DNA of 64,000 nucleotides, taken from Imbricaverruca yamaguchii. Lineage: Eukaryota; Arthropoda; Thecostraca; Neoverrucidae. The stretch lies in the NCBI GenBank assembly GCA_034440575.1, contig JAOTOL010000847.1:1-64000 (forward strand). Direction: 5' to 3'. This document shows positions 1 through 10,160 of the stretch, piece by piece. The notes beneath the pieces are model-generated. The model saw nothing but the letters and a program-made list of their open reading frames with translations, made no database searches and was not told the origin of the DNA. The position numbers and the translations under genes were made by a program. Positions within the stretch are counted from its first letter, which is position 1; each line of letters opens with the position of its first letter.

Positions 1-35
1 ACATCACGAGCAAAGAAGACGACTTCCCCACACGT

Positions 36-170
36 CTACCAATTGGTGTTGCCTGGTGCCGTCTACCAATTGGTGCCGTCTGGTTCCGTCTACTAGTTGG
101 TGTCGCTTGGTGCCTGCTACAAATATGTGCCGCCTGGTGCTATCTACAAATTGGAGGCGCCTGTTGTCGA
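36..170. repeat. Degenerate 27-bp minisatellite
   Basis: About five diverged units around CCAATTGGTGCCGTCTGG. On the minus strand three successive 9-residue units read GT(K/R)(R/Q)HQLVD. No gene is implied. Confidence 0.75.
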
Positions 171-175
171 CTACT

Positions 176-2449
176 GAGATGCAAATAAGCACCGAAACCA
201 ATCAGCCATACCGTAACATTAATTCCCGGAACTGGCGGCACTGACAACTGTACTCGGCATTCACCCAATGAAAGGCAACAGGGGAAAGATCGCCCACCGC
301 ACATGGACTAGGCAATGACAATAAGATCAAGAGGCCGATGGACGAATGTCAGTTAGCCTATCCAAACGTAAAGAGGCTTTGCTAGAAGCCTAATGCTTTA
401 CAGTCATCCTGATTCGAATGGTATCCAAGCCGAAGTTTGACCTCTTTAAATGTTCCTCGAAAACGAGTTCAGTCACAGAAAATCTACTTCTGCCCACTCC
501 TAAATGTCCGTTTGAATACTGTTTACATCTGGGTTTTGCAATTTTTGGTATGGCAACACAAGTCGATTAATATTCCAGCAAAATGCATTAACCCTTCTAG
601 GGTAGGGCTTGTTTAAGTCTAAATCGTCGTAAGGAGCGGATTCCGCCTCCCTGAGATTGCGAAATAAATTTGGCCGATTTACAAACTGCATAACTAAGGC
701 AAATTCTGCTGGTTTATTTTACAACTTTTGACAGCTAAAATCTGAGCATGCTCCAATGGCGAGATTAGGAGGCAAAAAAAATTGGAGGAGAGGGAGAGGG
801 GGAAATTGATCAAAATTATCGGTAACTGTGTTTGTATTTTACACCGGCACGATTGTACATCGTGAGCAGACATCATTTTATACGATCCAAAACACCATTT
901 GATGCCTACACATGTACATGCAAAACAGCGAAGGGTGTAGCGATGAACCTAAGGATGGGTGGGTGCAATTTGTTGTTTTGGCTGGTCCTTATTCGCAGTC
1001 AGTGCAATTAATTATTTCATCGTTCTCAGTTAGTTTCAATACTTAGCGTGACGTTTTTACCGGACACTGACAGGGAATTATACTGGAGCTGCTTGGAGAC
1101 CCATAGGCGTTAGGGAACAGCTGGCGGAAAACCTCAGGAATAGGATGGGCGTAATCCACCACCTCATCTACCTAGTAGATAGTGAGCGGCAACCTTACTA
1201 AAACCATTAGCCAGTGGGATAATATCCTGGCTTTGTCACTGCATACGGTATATTATAATCGTCTGTCCTCCCTACAATCGTGGACTACACCTTCCACTTC
1301 GTGATCTCGCATTAGCGATGTGTCCTCTAATGGCGCTATTACTTGCAGAGGTTTGAATACGGTATATCTAAAATATCTTTCATTACCTCCTGGATCAGCC
1401 ATTGGAGACATACTATGGTTCCGCCACTGCTGGTGATATATTATTATGCTTGTTCCGAATTCATCCCACCATCCTAACATTCCCATGGAAGTGTAAATGA
1501 TAAGCATTTCCGTTTCCGTTGGCATGTAGGTTAGAATGAGCATTTGAATTCCAAATTATAGTCAGCATGAACAGCAAATCAATGATAATGTTTGATGCAT
1601 GTGCTGCTCCTAAGTTTTCACAGAAAGTTGTCCAAAATGTTTACCAATACTCGATCCTGTAGCCGCCTCTGGCATAGTTACCAAAGAAAACTGCAGACAC
1701 GAAGTAGAAAAAGAAACGTTAGTAAACGTTGCAGATGCTTACGCTCCTATCACGATGAGTTAGGGAACGGCAGGCGGAAATCCACAGGAAGGGGAGGGGA
1801 CGGAATACAACCCCATTTAAAAGAATAGAGTGAAAGCAGCTATAATGAATACATATTTAGTTGCCTTCGGAAATTGCCATATTGAACTGCATCATAGAGA
1901 TCTCGGAACAGCCATGGGTGCACAACAACCGCATAATCTGCATCCCTCCCACTCCTCCCACACACGACGCGAACAAGAAGGCATCCATTCTGCTTTTATT
2001 ATTAAAGACGGGATCCAAATCGGATTCGTAGCAGCTTGAAAAACAACCGTAAAATATATCCGTCGTCACTGCACGCGTCGCTAATGTTCAGTGTCCCATC
2101 AGCGAACAGGGCGGCACTTCAAAGCCGGCGGTAAACATTCCATTTGTCTTTAGGGAGGGTTGAATTAGTAGTGGATTGAATTTTGCGCAAGACTGGAGGA
2201 TAATAATTGGCCTGATTTCTCATTCACCGCGCTTCCCCATGTGGACGTGAAAGCACCGACTATTTTGGTCATTGTACTTGTAGACGCAATCGTACATTCC
2301 GTCATTTGAACATTTTCTTGTGGTCTACCTATTCTGCATCGATCTGTCGCAGTTTACTTTTCTCGATTCGTCTGGTTATTTACCGCCATCTAACCAACCG
2401 TGGTCACGAGCTGAGTAGAACCTAGAAAACTGGATCAGCAAAACATTAG
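176..2449. other. Unclassified sequence downstream of the exon 3122-3276 repeats
   Basis: No exon or recognisable element. One dispersed pair of similar segments of about 40 bp is visible (about 1105-1146 and 1758-1800), sharing GTTAGGGAAC followed by GGCGGAAA, in the same orientation. The short open frames here look random. Confidence 0.6.
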
Positions 2450-3121
2450 TTAACACCAGAACCGACCGGGCAGCAGGGTCCGCTATGGCAGCACAACTCA
2501 TCAGGCAGCGGGACCCGCTATGGCAGCACAACTGGCCAGAGAGCGGGGCCCGCCATGGCAGCACAACTGATCATGTAGCGGGGCCCGCCATGGCAGCACA
2601 ACTGATCATGTGGGGGCAGGCAGCACAACTGATCATGTAGCGGCCCGCATGGCAACATAACTGATCATGTAGCGGGGCCCGCCATGGCAGCACAACTGAT
2701 CATGTAGCGGGGCCCGCCATGGCAGCACAACTGATCATGTAGCGGGGCCCGCCATGGCAGCACAACTGATCATGTAGCGGGGCCCGCCATGGCAGCACAA
2801 CTGATCATGTAGCGGAGCCCGCCATGGCAGCACAACTGATCATGTAGCGGGGCCCGCCATGGCAGCACAACTGATCATGTAGCGGAGCCCGCTATGGCAA
2901 CATAACTGATCATGTAGCGGAGCCCGCTATGGCAACACAACTCACCAAACAATGGGGGTATGCTATGACAGCACAACTCACCAGACAGCGGGGCCCGCTT
3001 TGACAGTACAACTGACCAGGCAACGGGGCCCGCTATGACAATACAACTGATCAGGTAGCGGGGCCCGCTATGGCGACACACATTACCAGTCAGCCGGGCC
3101 CGCTATTGCGGCATGACTGAC
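2450..3121. repeat. 35-bp minisatellite starting at a receptor exon donor
   Basis: About 19 units of roughly 35 bp (GCAGCACAACTGATCATG followed by TAGCGGGGCCCGCCATG). Units between about 2560 and 2880 are nearly identical, while those next to the exon are more diverged. The first unit contains the exon's own 5' splice site. GT dinucleotides recur at equivalent minus-strand positions near 3120, 3085, 3015, 2980 and 2944, and the latter two read GTGAGT. Distal units have AT instead of GT. The sequence also contains many GGGGCCCGC blocks. Confidence 0.92.
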
Positions 3122-3276
3122 CAGGCAGCAGAGTGCGCTGGGGGAGAATGGTGATGGCCCCTTCTGCCACGTGCTCCTGGTTGCGTACCGGGTGCTGCTT
3201 GGCACCCCAAGAGTCGCTGCCCACCCAGAGAAAGTGGTCCGTGATATTGGCTCGGACGGCTGCCGCCAGCAGTCTC
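3122..3276 (-). CDS. GRM: Metabotropic glutamate receptor exon (ligand-binding domain, part 3)
   Basis: Third receptor exon, 155 nt. It enters in phase 2 (G completes an Arg codon), runs 51 codons and leaves in phase 1. The translation starts [20 protein letters not shown], continues DSWGAK, and ends [15 protein letters not shown]. The GSDSW Asp is the class C residue that contacts the ligand amino group. The lysine in GSDSWGAK matches the position that binds the distal acidic group in group III receptors, and [10 protein letters not shown] is also group III-like. The acceptor is TGTTTCAG (3277-3284). The donor is CCTG followed by GTCAGT (3116-3121), weaker than the other two. Position +1 in the codon predicts a Gly start, as in the family's RGFDRYF. 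Minisatellites replicate both borders. The next exon is outside the window. Confidence 0.92.
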
Positions 3277-3450
3277 CTGAAACACAGCAGAGATCTCACG
3301 TCAGCTCACAGACATCTCCTGAAACACAGCAGAGATCTCACGTCAGCTCACAGAAATCTCCTGAAGCACAGCAGAGATCTCACGTCAGCTCATAGCACTC
3401 TCCTGAAATGCAGCAGAGTCCACGTCAGCTTACAGCAGTATCTTGAAAAC
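3277..3450. repeat. 42-bp minisatellite carrying repeated acceptor sites
   Basis: Four to five units of about 42 bp abutting the exon acceptor. On the minus strand each of the nearest units reads GAGCTGACGTGAGATCTCTG followed by CTGTGTTTCAG and GAGA. Each therefore has a CTGAC branch-like motif, a pyrimidine-biased stretch and an AG about 24 nt further on. The unit nearest the exon supplies the real acceptor. The outermost unit has lost the AG. Confidence 0.9.
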
Positions 3451-3480
3451 CCAACACAGGTTCCAGCGCACTGTTAGCGC

Positions 3481-4289
3481 ACAGCAGTCTCATGAAAACT
3501 CCGCCGAATCTCCGTCCAAAACCGAGATTTGGTTTGATAGCACATAGCAACGTGTTCTCTGGCATTGCGCGGATTTGTCTTCTAACTTACTTGTTTAACC
3601 CTAAAATTCAGTTACTTAAATAAGAAAGCAGGCACCTGTTGATGTCAGAAGTGGCCATTGGCCTCAACGGAATTGTGGTCGACACCAGTAGCCTATGCTT
3701 TGCTATATGCAGTAATTTCGCTAAGTAAATACGACTCCATTTCGTTCTCCAAGACCACTTCTTCACATCTGTTAATGCCTTGTATTCTCATAGAAAACAA
3801 GATCCGTAAGGAGTCATGAGGGCAATGTATATTCCATTGCTACACAATAGCTGCATATTTAGGACAAACATGTATCCAACCGAGAAATAAGGAGGTACAT
3901 CACCTCACAACTATGCCCCGTCAGAAGTGCATCGGGTACTATAACATTGCATACCATTAGTATAGTACCGTTTGCATAATTGAGGGCATGGAAATGATCC
4001 AAAGTTTTTGTTATCTGCCAAAAGGCAGATCAGCACACAAATTTGCAAGTAGCTGCGGTAACAAACCATGTATCATATGTGCACCAATTTTTTCTGTGTC
4101 GTGTCAAGCTCGCCTTTGTCCACCTCTCGTGACAATTCCACGGAAATTTGTGTGTTCCCATGGCGGCGAGAACCTTCGTAAAGCGACCTGCGCTGCTCGG
4201 AGTGACTTTCTCCACCCCCTTCTTCGTGGCAAAGCAGCTATGAGACAGACCTCACAATATCTTGCAAGCATTGTTAGTTCCTGGAACTC
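3481..4289. other. Unclassified intron sequence
   Basis: No recognisable exon, element or tandem structure. Confidence 0.55.
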
Positions 4290-6040
4290 CCCTTAGGTCT
4301 TAGGTGGCTGTGTACATCCCACAGTGCTCCTCCCAAGCCTCAGAAGCATCACAGTCCGGTCCACTCTAGCTCTCAGGGGACCTTCCTACTCCTCAAGATT
4401 TTCAGGTTGGCAATGACATTCTAGCTGTGAAGTTTGCTCTCAGTATTCACCACAACAATCGCTAGCCCTTAGATACTCCTTAGATATCAGGGGGTTGGGC
4501 TCATGGGGATTCCTTCCAAGCCTCTTCGGCACCCCGGTCCAGTCCCCTCTAGCGCTCAGTGACCATTTCCAATCGCCAGGGGCCCTCTCCATCTGTTAGG
4601 GTTCTTCCCAGGTATTGAGAGTCTTTCTAGCGTCCAGGCCTTTCTAGTTACCTCTGACATTGGCCCTCAGTTTTCCTCACAATCATTGACCTAGGGACTC
4701 TTCTTAGCTATCAGGGAACTCCATTCGCCCGCAAGGTTCTCATGCTGACAGGGATCCTTCCTAGTTGTCGACGGCTCTGGTGGTATAGACGGCTCAAGAG
4801 CATTCTAGCTCTGAGACTGGCCCTCAACATTCCTCACCTCAGTTTTCGGCCAACAGGGATATTTTCCTCCCGGGTGGCCTAGTTCAACCATTAGGGGCCG
4901 CACACAGCCTCAGTAGAATCCCAGCCCAGTCCTCTCTGGAATCTCGGGGAATTCCAGATCTGAGATGGGCCCTCACTAGTCCTCTTCAGCCCGCATGGAT
5001 CCTGTTCATCCCTCAGGTGCCCTTTGGGACCCAAAGAACATCCCAGCCTTCTCAGGCCCTCACGCTCCTCTTTATTCTTCAGCCGTTAGTGCCCAATTCC
5101 AATTGAGACTGTTCGTTCCAAATTAAAGGCACTCCAGCTCTTGGATGCGTCCTCTCTTGTGTTCACGGCCCTTATTAACACTCAGGGTGGACATCTTCAC
5201 GTGTGAAGGGCATTTACCACATAAGCTATAAGATGCACCAAACTATTTCTTCGGTTATACTTCTGCCCCTCAGAGCCATCGTTTTGAGGGCTCCATTCGA
5301 CTCGACAGGGGGCGGGTACCCCTTCACCCCCAGGAAATGCCAATACTGCGTTGCAGCCCGGGCCCCTCTATGGGCTTAGGAGCCCTTTACGTAGCACCGA
5401 TAATCCTCCACTTCAGCCACTGAATGGTGTTCAAAGCTCGGGGTCTCTTTATCGGCCGTCGATAAAGAGACCCCGAGTCAGCTCTGAGACCCACTCCATA
5501 AGCGTGAGTCACAGCTGACCCAGTGGCTCTGCATGTCTGGCCCAGGACTCCATCCATCGGCTCAGAGACCCTCTTTCACGGCTCAGCACACTTTTCGGCC
5601 CGTCGGAATATCCTCTTCAGAAGTTTGGGCCTCCTCTATCATGCAAGGGAACCCTGTGTGGTTCCGGCCCTCATCGGTCCAAAGGCCCTTTATGCCGGCC
5701 CTGGGCTCTCACCGACGGCCCGGGTCCTCCAACGGCTATGGGTCCTCTTCGCCGTCGCAGGGGACCTCCTTATGGATCCAGGGTCTCCCTTATCAGGCTG
5801 GAGGCCCTCTTTCGACAGCTTGGTCCACTTCAGTCGGTCCAGTGGCTATTTCTTACAGCCTGAGAACTCATGCGACAACTAGGGCCCCTCCGTCATTTCA
5901 GGGGACCTCTTTGACGACCCAGCACTTGCTGACCCGGAAGAGGGGACCTCTTCCGGAAAGCCGGAGGGCCCCTTTCAAACGCTTGGAACCAGTCCATCAA
6001 ATCAGGGGTTCTTTATTGGTTTAGGATCAGCTGACAGCCC
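4290..6040. repeat. Pyrimidine-rich degenerate tandem array
   Basis: A 1.7-kb stretch built of short diverged units, of the kind CTCAGGGGACCTTCCTACT or GGCCCTCTTTCAGC. The motifs GGNCCTCT and CAG-TC recur every few tens of bases. The long open frames at 5523-6024 are by-products of this composition. A perfect 18-bp hairpin sits inside it at 5437-5477. Confidence 0.6.
5437..5477. other. Perfect 18-bp hairpin, 5-nt loop
   Basis: The left arm 5437-5454 (CTCGGGGTCTCTTTATCG) is exactly complementary to the right arm 5460-5477, with GCCGT as the loop. The surrounding array has similar GGGTCTC pieces, so it may have arisen by local inversion of a unit. Confidence 0.9.
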
Positions 6041-6047
6041 GGGCAGG

Positions 6048-7360
6048 CCGAGTAAGAAGTTCAGTCCTTGATAATTTTCGCATATGGTAATGTTTGCGTT
6101 CTCTAACCCAAAATTTATAGCAAAAAGCGATACTATTTGTATTTGTCATATATGACAAATAGAGGAACATTGCGTGCTTGGCATATATGCCAAGCACACA
6201 CATGTTCCTTCCATCGCGTAAATTACACATAGTAAAGTTTTACGAGCAGCAAGGTCACCGGAGGTCACGTGACATGAGGCCATGGGGTAAGTTTTCAATC
6301 ATTCCTCACATATAAAAATATTACCAGAATGGATTTCTTGAAACTTTTCGAGATTAAAAATGTCTGGAAAGTTATATTTTGAATGATATTCAACATAGTT
6401 ATCGGCCACTGAGCGTAACAACGCAGCGTGACCTTCCAGAAATACCTGAGGCTACAACTCCTGAACTGTTGACCTGATCGAAATAAAATTGAGCAGGAGG
6501 GTTCAGGGCATAGGATAGCCATATGCATCGATCATTTGTTAAAAATCCGACACATGAGGTTGGACAATCCCAAATTTGTCCTATAATTTCCCCGTTATCG
6601 TTAGTTAAACTTACGAATATTATACAGATTTCTGCATTACTACTTCTTAAAGCCGTCCAACATCCACACAATGCCAGACAATGCGTTGGTATATGTTATC
6701 AAACTGACCTCGATATTGGACGGTGTGACGACCGAGTTAGTAGCTCAATCCTCGAAACACTTCAAATATGGTAAAGTTTGCGCTCTCCGAATGAGGATTT
6801 GTGAAGAAAAGGAAACATTATTTATTGGCTATATATCAAGCCAATACGTGGTCCTTCCATTCAGTCAATGAAAAAATCACGGCATCGAGGTCACCAGAGG
6901 TCACGTGATCTGAGATCATGGTGCAACTCTTTTATCATTCATCGCATATTACAAACGTTGCCAGAATTTGATTCCTTGAATCTTTACGAGTGCAAAAAAT
7001 GTTTACATATTTATATTTTGACTGATAATTTTGATGATAACCTTGATGGTATTTGACTGATATATTTAGCTGACTGATATATTTAGATGGTATTTTATAT
7101 TTATACTGATAGCTATAGTTGATTTATATGTTGACTGATAACTTAGTCACCGTCCACCAAACATAACATTGCAGCGTGACCTTTCAGAAATTCTCGTGGC
7201 TATAATTCCTGATCCGTTGACCTGATCGAAGTAAATTTTGTACAGGAGGATTCAGGGCATAAGATAACCCTACACACCAATTTTGCTCAACATCGGAGAC
7301 ATGATGGCGGACAAATTCCCCTTTGGATGGCCGATTTGTCGCGGCACTGTCCAACAATAT
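6048..7360. repeat. Tandem duplication of an element of about 690 bp
   Basis: Copy 1 starts near 6048 and copy 2 near 6737, in direct orientation. Shared landmarks appear in the same order. They are GGTAATGTTTGCG / GGTAAAGTTTGCG, a TATATA-centred palindrome, TCCTTCCAT, paired AGGTCA boxes with a 4-bp spacer (6252-6267 and 6888-6903), CCAGAAT, GCAGCGTGACCTT, and GACCTGATCGAA followed by AGGGCATA. No coding capacity is recognised. This is probably a tandem pair of a non-autonomous mobile element. Confidence 0.8.
6140..6197. other. Two adjacent perfect palindromes (22 and 24 bp)
   Basis: 6140-6161 is self-complementary (TATTTGTCATA and its complement). 6174-6197 is a second perfect palindrome (GTGCTTGGCATA and its complement). 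Copy 2 of the surrounding duplication keeps a weaker inverted repeat at the matching place (ATTGGCT...AGCCAAT near 6817-6838). Confidence 0.85.
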
Positions 7361-7371
7361 CATGAAAACAC

Positions 7372-7640
7372 AACAGACCCCACATCAGCCCACGAGAGGC
7401 TCCAGAAACGGCGTCCCACATCAGCCAATACTAGTTTCCTGGAAAACCGCAGAGTTCCCACATCAGATCCAAACAGTCTCTTGAAGTACAGAAAATATCC
7501 GAAATCAGCCTACTGCAGTCTTCTGAGCCACAGCAGAGATCCATTTCGGCTTTTGACAGTCTCCTGAAGTACGATGGAAATCCTACATCAGCTACGAAAT
7601 ATCCTCATGCACGACAGAGCTCCGACATCATCACTGTCTG
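7372..7640. repeat. Second, diverged array of the 42-bp minisatellite
   Basis: About six units of about 42 bp, with recurring CCACATCAG, CAGTCTCTTGAAG and CACAGCAGAGATC. They resemble the units next to the receptor exon at 3277-3450 (CACGTCAGCTCACAG, CTCCTGAAACACAGC). The array lies 4 kb away inside the intron. Confidence 0.65.
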
Positions 7641-8039
7641 CTGGACTACGATGCAGACTTGCTAGTGAGATATTTCCCTGGAACAGGGCCGCCGGTGCTA
7701 TGCCAATATTTCACTGAATATTGGCAAAGTTGATGATGTCAATATCATCAAAGCCTGCCTCTGACATGATAAATTACAGCTGCCATGCAGGCATGCTCGG
7801 TAGAGACAGGCGCATAGTTGGTCGGCAGTGTACATTGCCAAACTCAAAGGCTGTTGTTGGCTGGTTGTATATTCCATAGCTACAATGGCTACTGCATGGC
7901 TCTGCACTCCAAAGTATGCGCACTCATAACCTACTATTACCATGTATCATGTTACGCAATTCATCACACTGGAATCTAGTAGAAAGCAGTGACTTGACCA
8001 TGAGCGCCTTTCGTAAGGATGTCGTTTATTGCTGTGCGG

Positions 8040-8190
8040 ATTAGCATGTGATGGCAGATTCGCCTCGTGACATATACGACACGAGTCTGTCACAGGCTGC
8101 ATATGCGACCTGTGACAGACTGCGTACAGACATGCCTACAGGCTGCGTACATAACAGACATGTCAACAGGCTGCGTATGCAAGGCTGTTT
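8040..8190. repeat. Short degenerate repeats (ACAGGCTGCGTA)
   Basis: ACAGGCTGCRTAYGC recurs at least four times with variable spacing. No function is inferred. Confidence 0.6.
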
Positions 8191-8204
8191 AAACGTGCAT
8201 TCTG

Positions 8205-8271
8205 GTTGATTGATTGATTGATTGGTTGGTCTTAGGCACGCATCAACCGCCCGTGGTCATCAAGCACCCAC
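8205..8271 (-). mobile_element. Stand-alone SINE 3'-domain copy
   Basis: The minus strand reads GGTGCTTGATGACC, then GTTGATGCGTGCC, then ACCAACC and a (AATC)n tail. This matches the 3' end of the tRNA-related SINE at 22105-22262 and the short insertions at 29274 and 59593. I see no clear target duplication. Confidence 0.55.
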
Positions 8272-8309
8272 TGCAGCAAAGTTAACTTCTGACGCATTTA
8301 CTAATGACA

Positions 8310-8578
8310 CATGCCGACGATTGCAGTTGCACCTGTGTGTGAATCTGTCCCGACTACAAGCACAGACTACAAGCCTATGTGTGGCGAATGTGTCTCGACT
8401 AAAATTACAGCTACACCTGTGTGTGAAGGTGTCTCGACTAAAATTACAGCTACACCTGTGCGTGAATGTGTCTCGACTAAAATCACAGCTACACCTGTGT
8501 GTGAAGGTGTCTCGACCAAAATTACAGCTACACCTGTGCGTGAATGTGTCTCGACTATAATCACAGCTACGCCCATGT
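8310..8578. repeat. 39-bp minisatellite (13 codons)
   Basis: About six units of 39 bp, for example TGTCTCGACTAAAATTACAG followed by CTACACCTGTG. Because 39 is divisible by three, both strands stay open: VSTKITATPVCEG on plus and CSCNFSRDTFTHR on minus. There is no homologue I recognise, so this is treated as non-coding. Confidence 0.9.
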
Positions 8579-9056
8579 GTGGTGAGCGTGTGCCGCCCTC
8601 CCGGCACTCCCTGCTCTGGCCGGGAGCGCCTCACGACGGCCTCCGCTGGTCTGCGGCCGAGGCTGTCCGTTGACAGTGTTCGACAGGCTGTGGCGCGAAT
8701 CGAATCCGGCGTTCGCGTGGTGTACTTTGGCCTGGTCAGTCCGAGCGCTGCAGCCGGACCGCACCTGGCGTGGAACGCCATGCAGCATGGCGCTGCACAT
8801 CCACCATGTACTGTGCAACCGCTGCACATGCGGGACACGTGTGGGCGAGTGTTGCTGACCTAGCCCTTCCCTTCGAGGCATGGGTGTTGCAAGTGGTGAT
8901 ACCGGCACGCGATTGACGTGTGACGGGGTACTTTCCCCCTCTATCCGAGCTTGGGTGTTGCGATAGGCGGTACCGGCAGAGGCGGTGTTGGACAGAGGCG
9001 GTGTCGCACGTGGCCGACGTGCGACAGAGTACGGTCCCCCGCCTCAGCAGGGCGCG

Positions 9057-9240
9057 CTACTGCCACTGGTCTCGGCAGACGGGGCTGGACAGGTGATGTG
9101 AGCAGACGTGCTGCTGGACAGGTAATGTGAGCTGACGTGCTGTTGGACAGGTGATGTGAGTAGACGTGCTGTTGGACAGATGATGTGAGCAGGCGTACCG
9201 TTGGACAGGTGATGTGAGCAAATGTGCTGTTGGACGGCGC
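9057..9240. repeat. 29-bp minisatellite
   Basis: Five to six units of TGGACAGGTGATGTGAGCAG followed by ACGTGCTGT. Confidence 0.88.
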
Positions 9241-9360
9241 ACGGTCGCGATGCCGAGAAGGACTATGCTGTACGGATTTTGGAAAGACACGCGCCGGCGT
9301 TTGCCCAGACGACTGCTAAACGCTTTGTCGTTGCACGACGAACCGTCGCCATTTCGCCTG

Positions 9361-9655
9361 CTCGTAAGCGCTGCCAATAAAGCATAGTAGACGGTCGTCG
9401 CATTTTCTGACAAGTTGTAGCGGGACGACGTCTGAGCTTGACGAATCACAGCCGAAAGAGAACGCTGGTGCACCATATGTGCCTTCTCAACGCTTCCATC
9501 CATGCTCGTAAGCCTTGCCAATAAAGCATAGCTGACGGCCGTTGCATTTTCGGACAAAATGTTGCGGGGCGAGGCCTGAGCCAGACGAATCGCAGCCAAC
9601 GGAGAACTCTGGCGCGGCACATGTTCCTTCGCAATGCTTTCATCAGCAGCGTTGC
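9361..9655 (-). repeat. 144-bp tandem duplication within an open minus frame
   Basis: Two units start with CTCGTAAGC at 9361 and 9505. On the minus strand both translate in the same frame to a 48-residue repeat with (S/T)xxxxLSENAT(A/T)V and YALLAxLTS. The open frame (9620 to 9057, 187 aa) continues into the 29-bp minisatellite. I recognise no family. It could be a coding relic of a mobile element or chance retention of an open frame. Confidence 0.5.
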
Positions 9656-10160
9656 CATTCCGGGCAGGCGTGGACAGTGCTGCCTACAGCATTTTCCCCG
9701 TCCAAGTACACCCCATTCGTCTCTCCGCTTCCCACAGATAGTCGGGCGAAGTTGCAACCGTGCAGTAGACAGCGTATTCGAACATGATGCGGTGGTTGCG
9801 CGCCCAGTAATGCACAGCTGCTGTCCAGCAAAAAGGAATCCACATGCGGTTAGTTCGGTAGTTAAAGTATGCACAAATGTATGAGGCTGCTACTGTTTGG
9901 AAGTCACCTGGACGGATAGATCGCTTTAAGAATACTCCTCGTGGCTGATGGAGGGGCGATCGATAGCGCGTCAACAACAGAGTCATCGAAGAGATGCCTC
10001 CGTCGTCCACACATCAGATATGTAAAATGTAATTAGGCTTAGTATGTTTAAAAAATAGGTGAAAAGATACGTTTAACGGCATGACGTAGCTGTAGATTTT
10101 CCAGTTAGTCACCCAGTCGTCAGTGTAGCCTACAAATCCTGGTAGTGGAACAAATGTGAC

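Noticed and set aside
1253..1543. Possible next receptor exon downstream of 3122
   Set aside because: The translation does not contain the expected FDRYF...FAEFWE blocks. The next exon is probably outside the window.
5523..6024. Overlapping plus frames of 119 and 163 codons
   Set aside because: Composition effect of the pyrimidine-rich degenerate array. Two frames are open at once.
8310..9240. CRISPR-like repeat arrays
   Set aside because: Units are contiguous without unique spacers, and the genome is eukaryotic. They are minisatellites.
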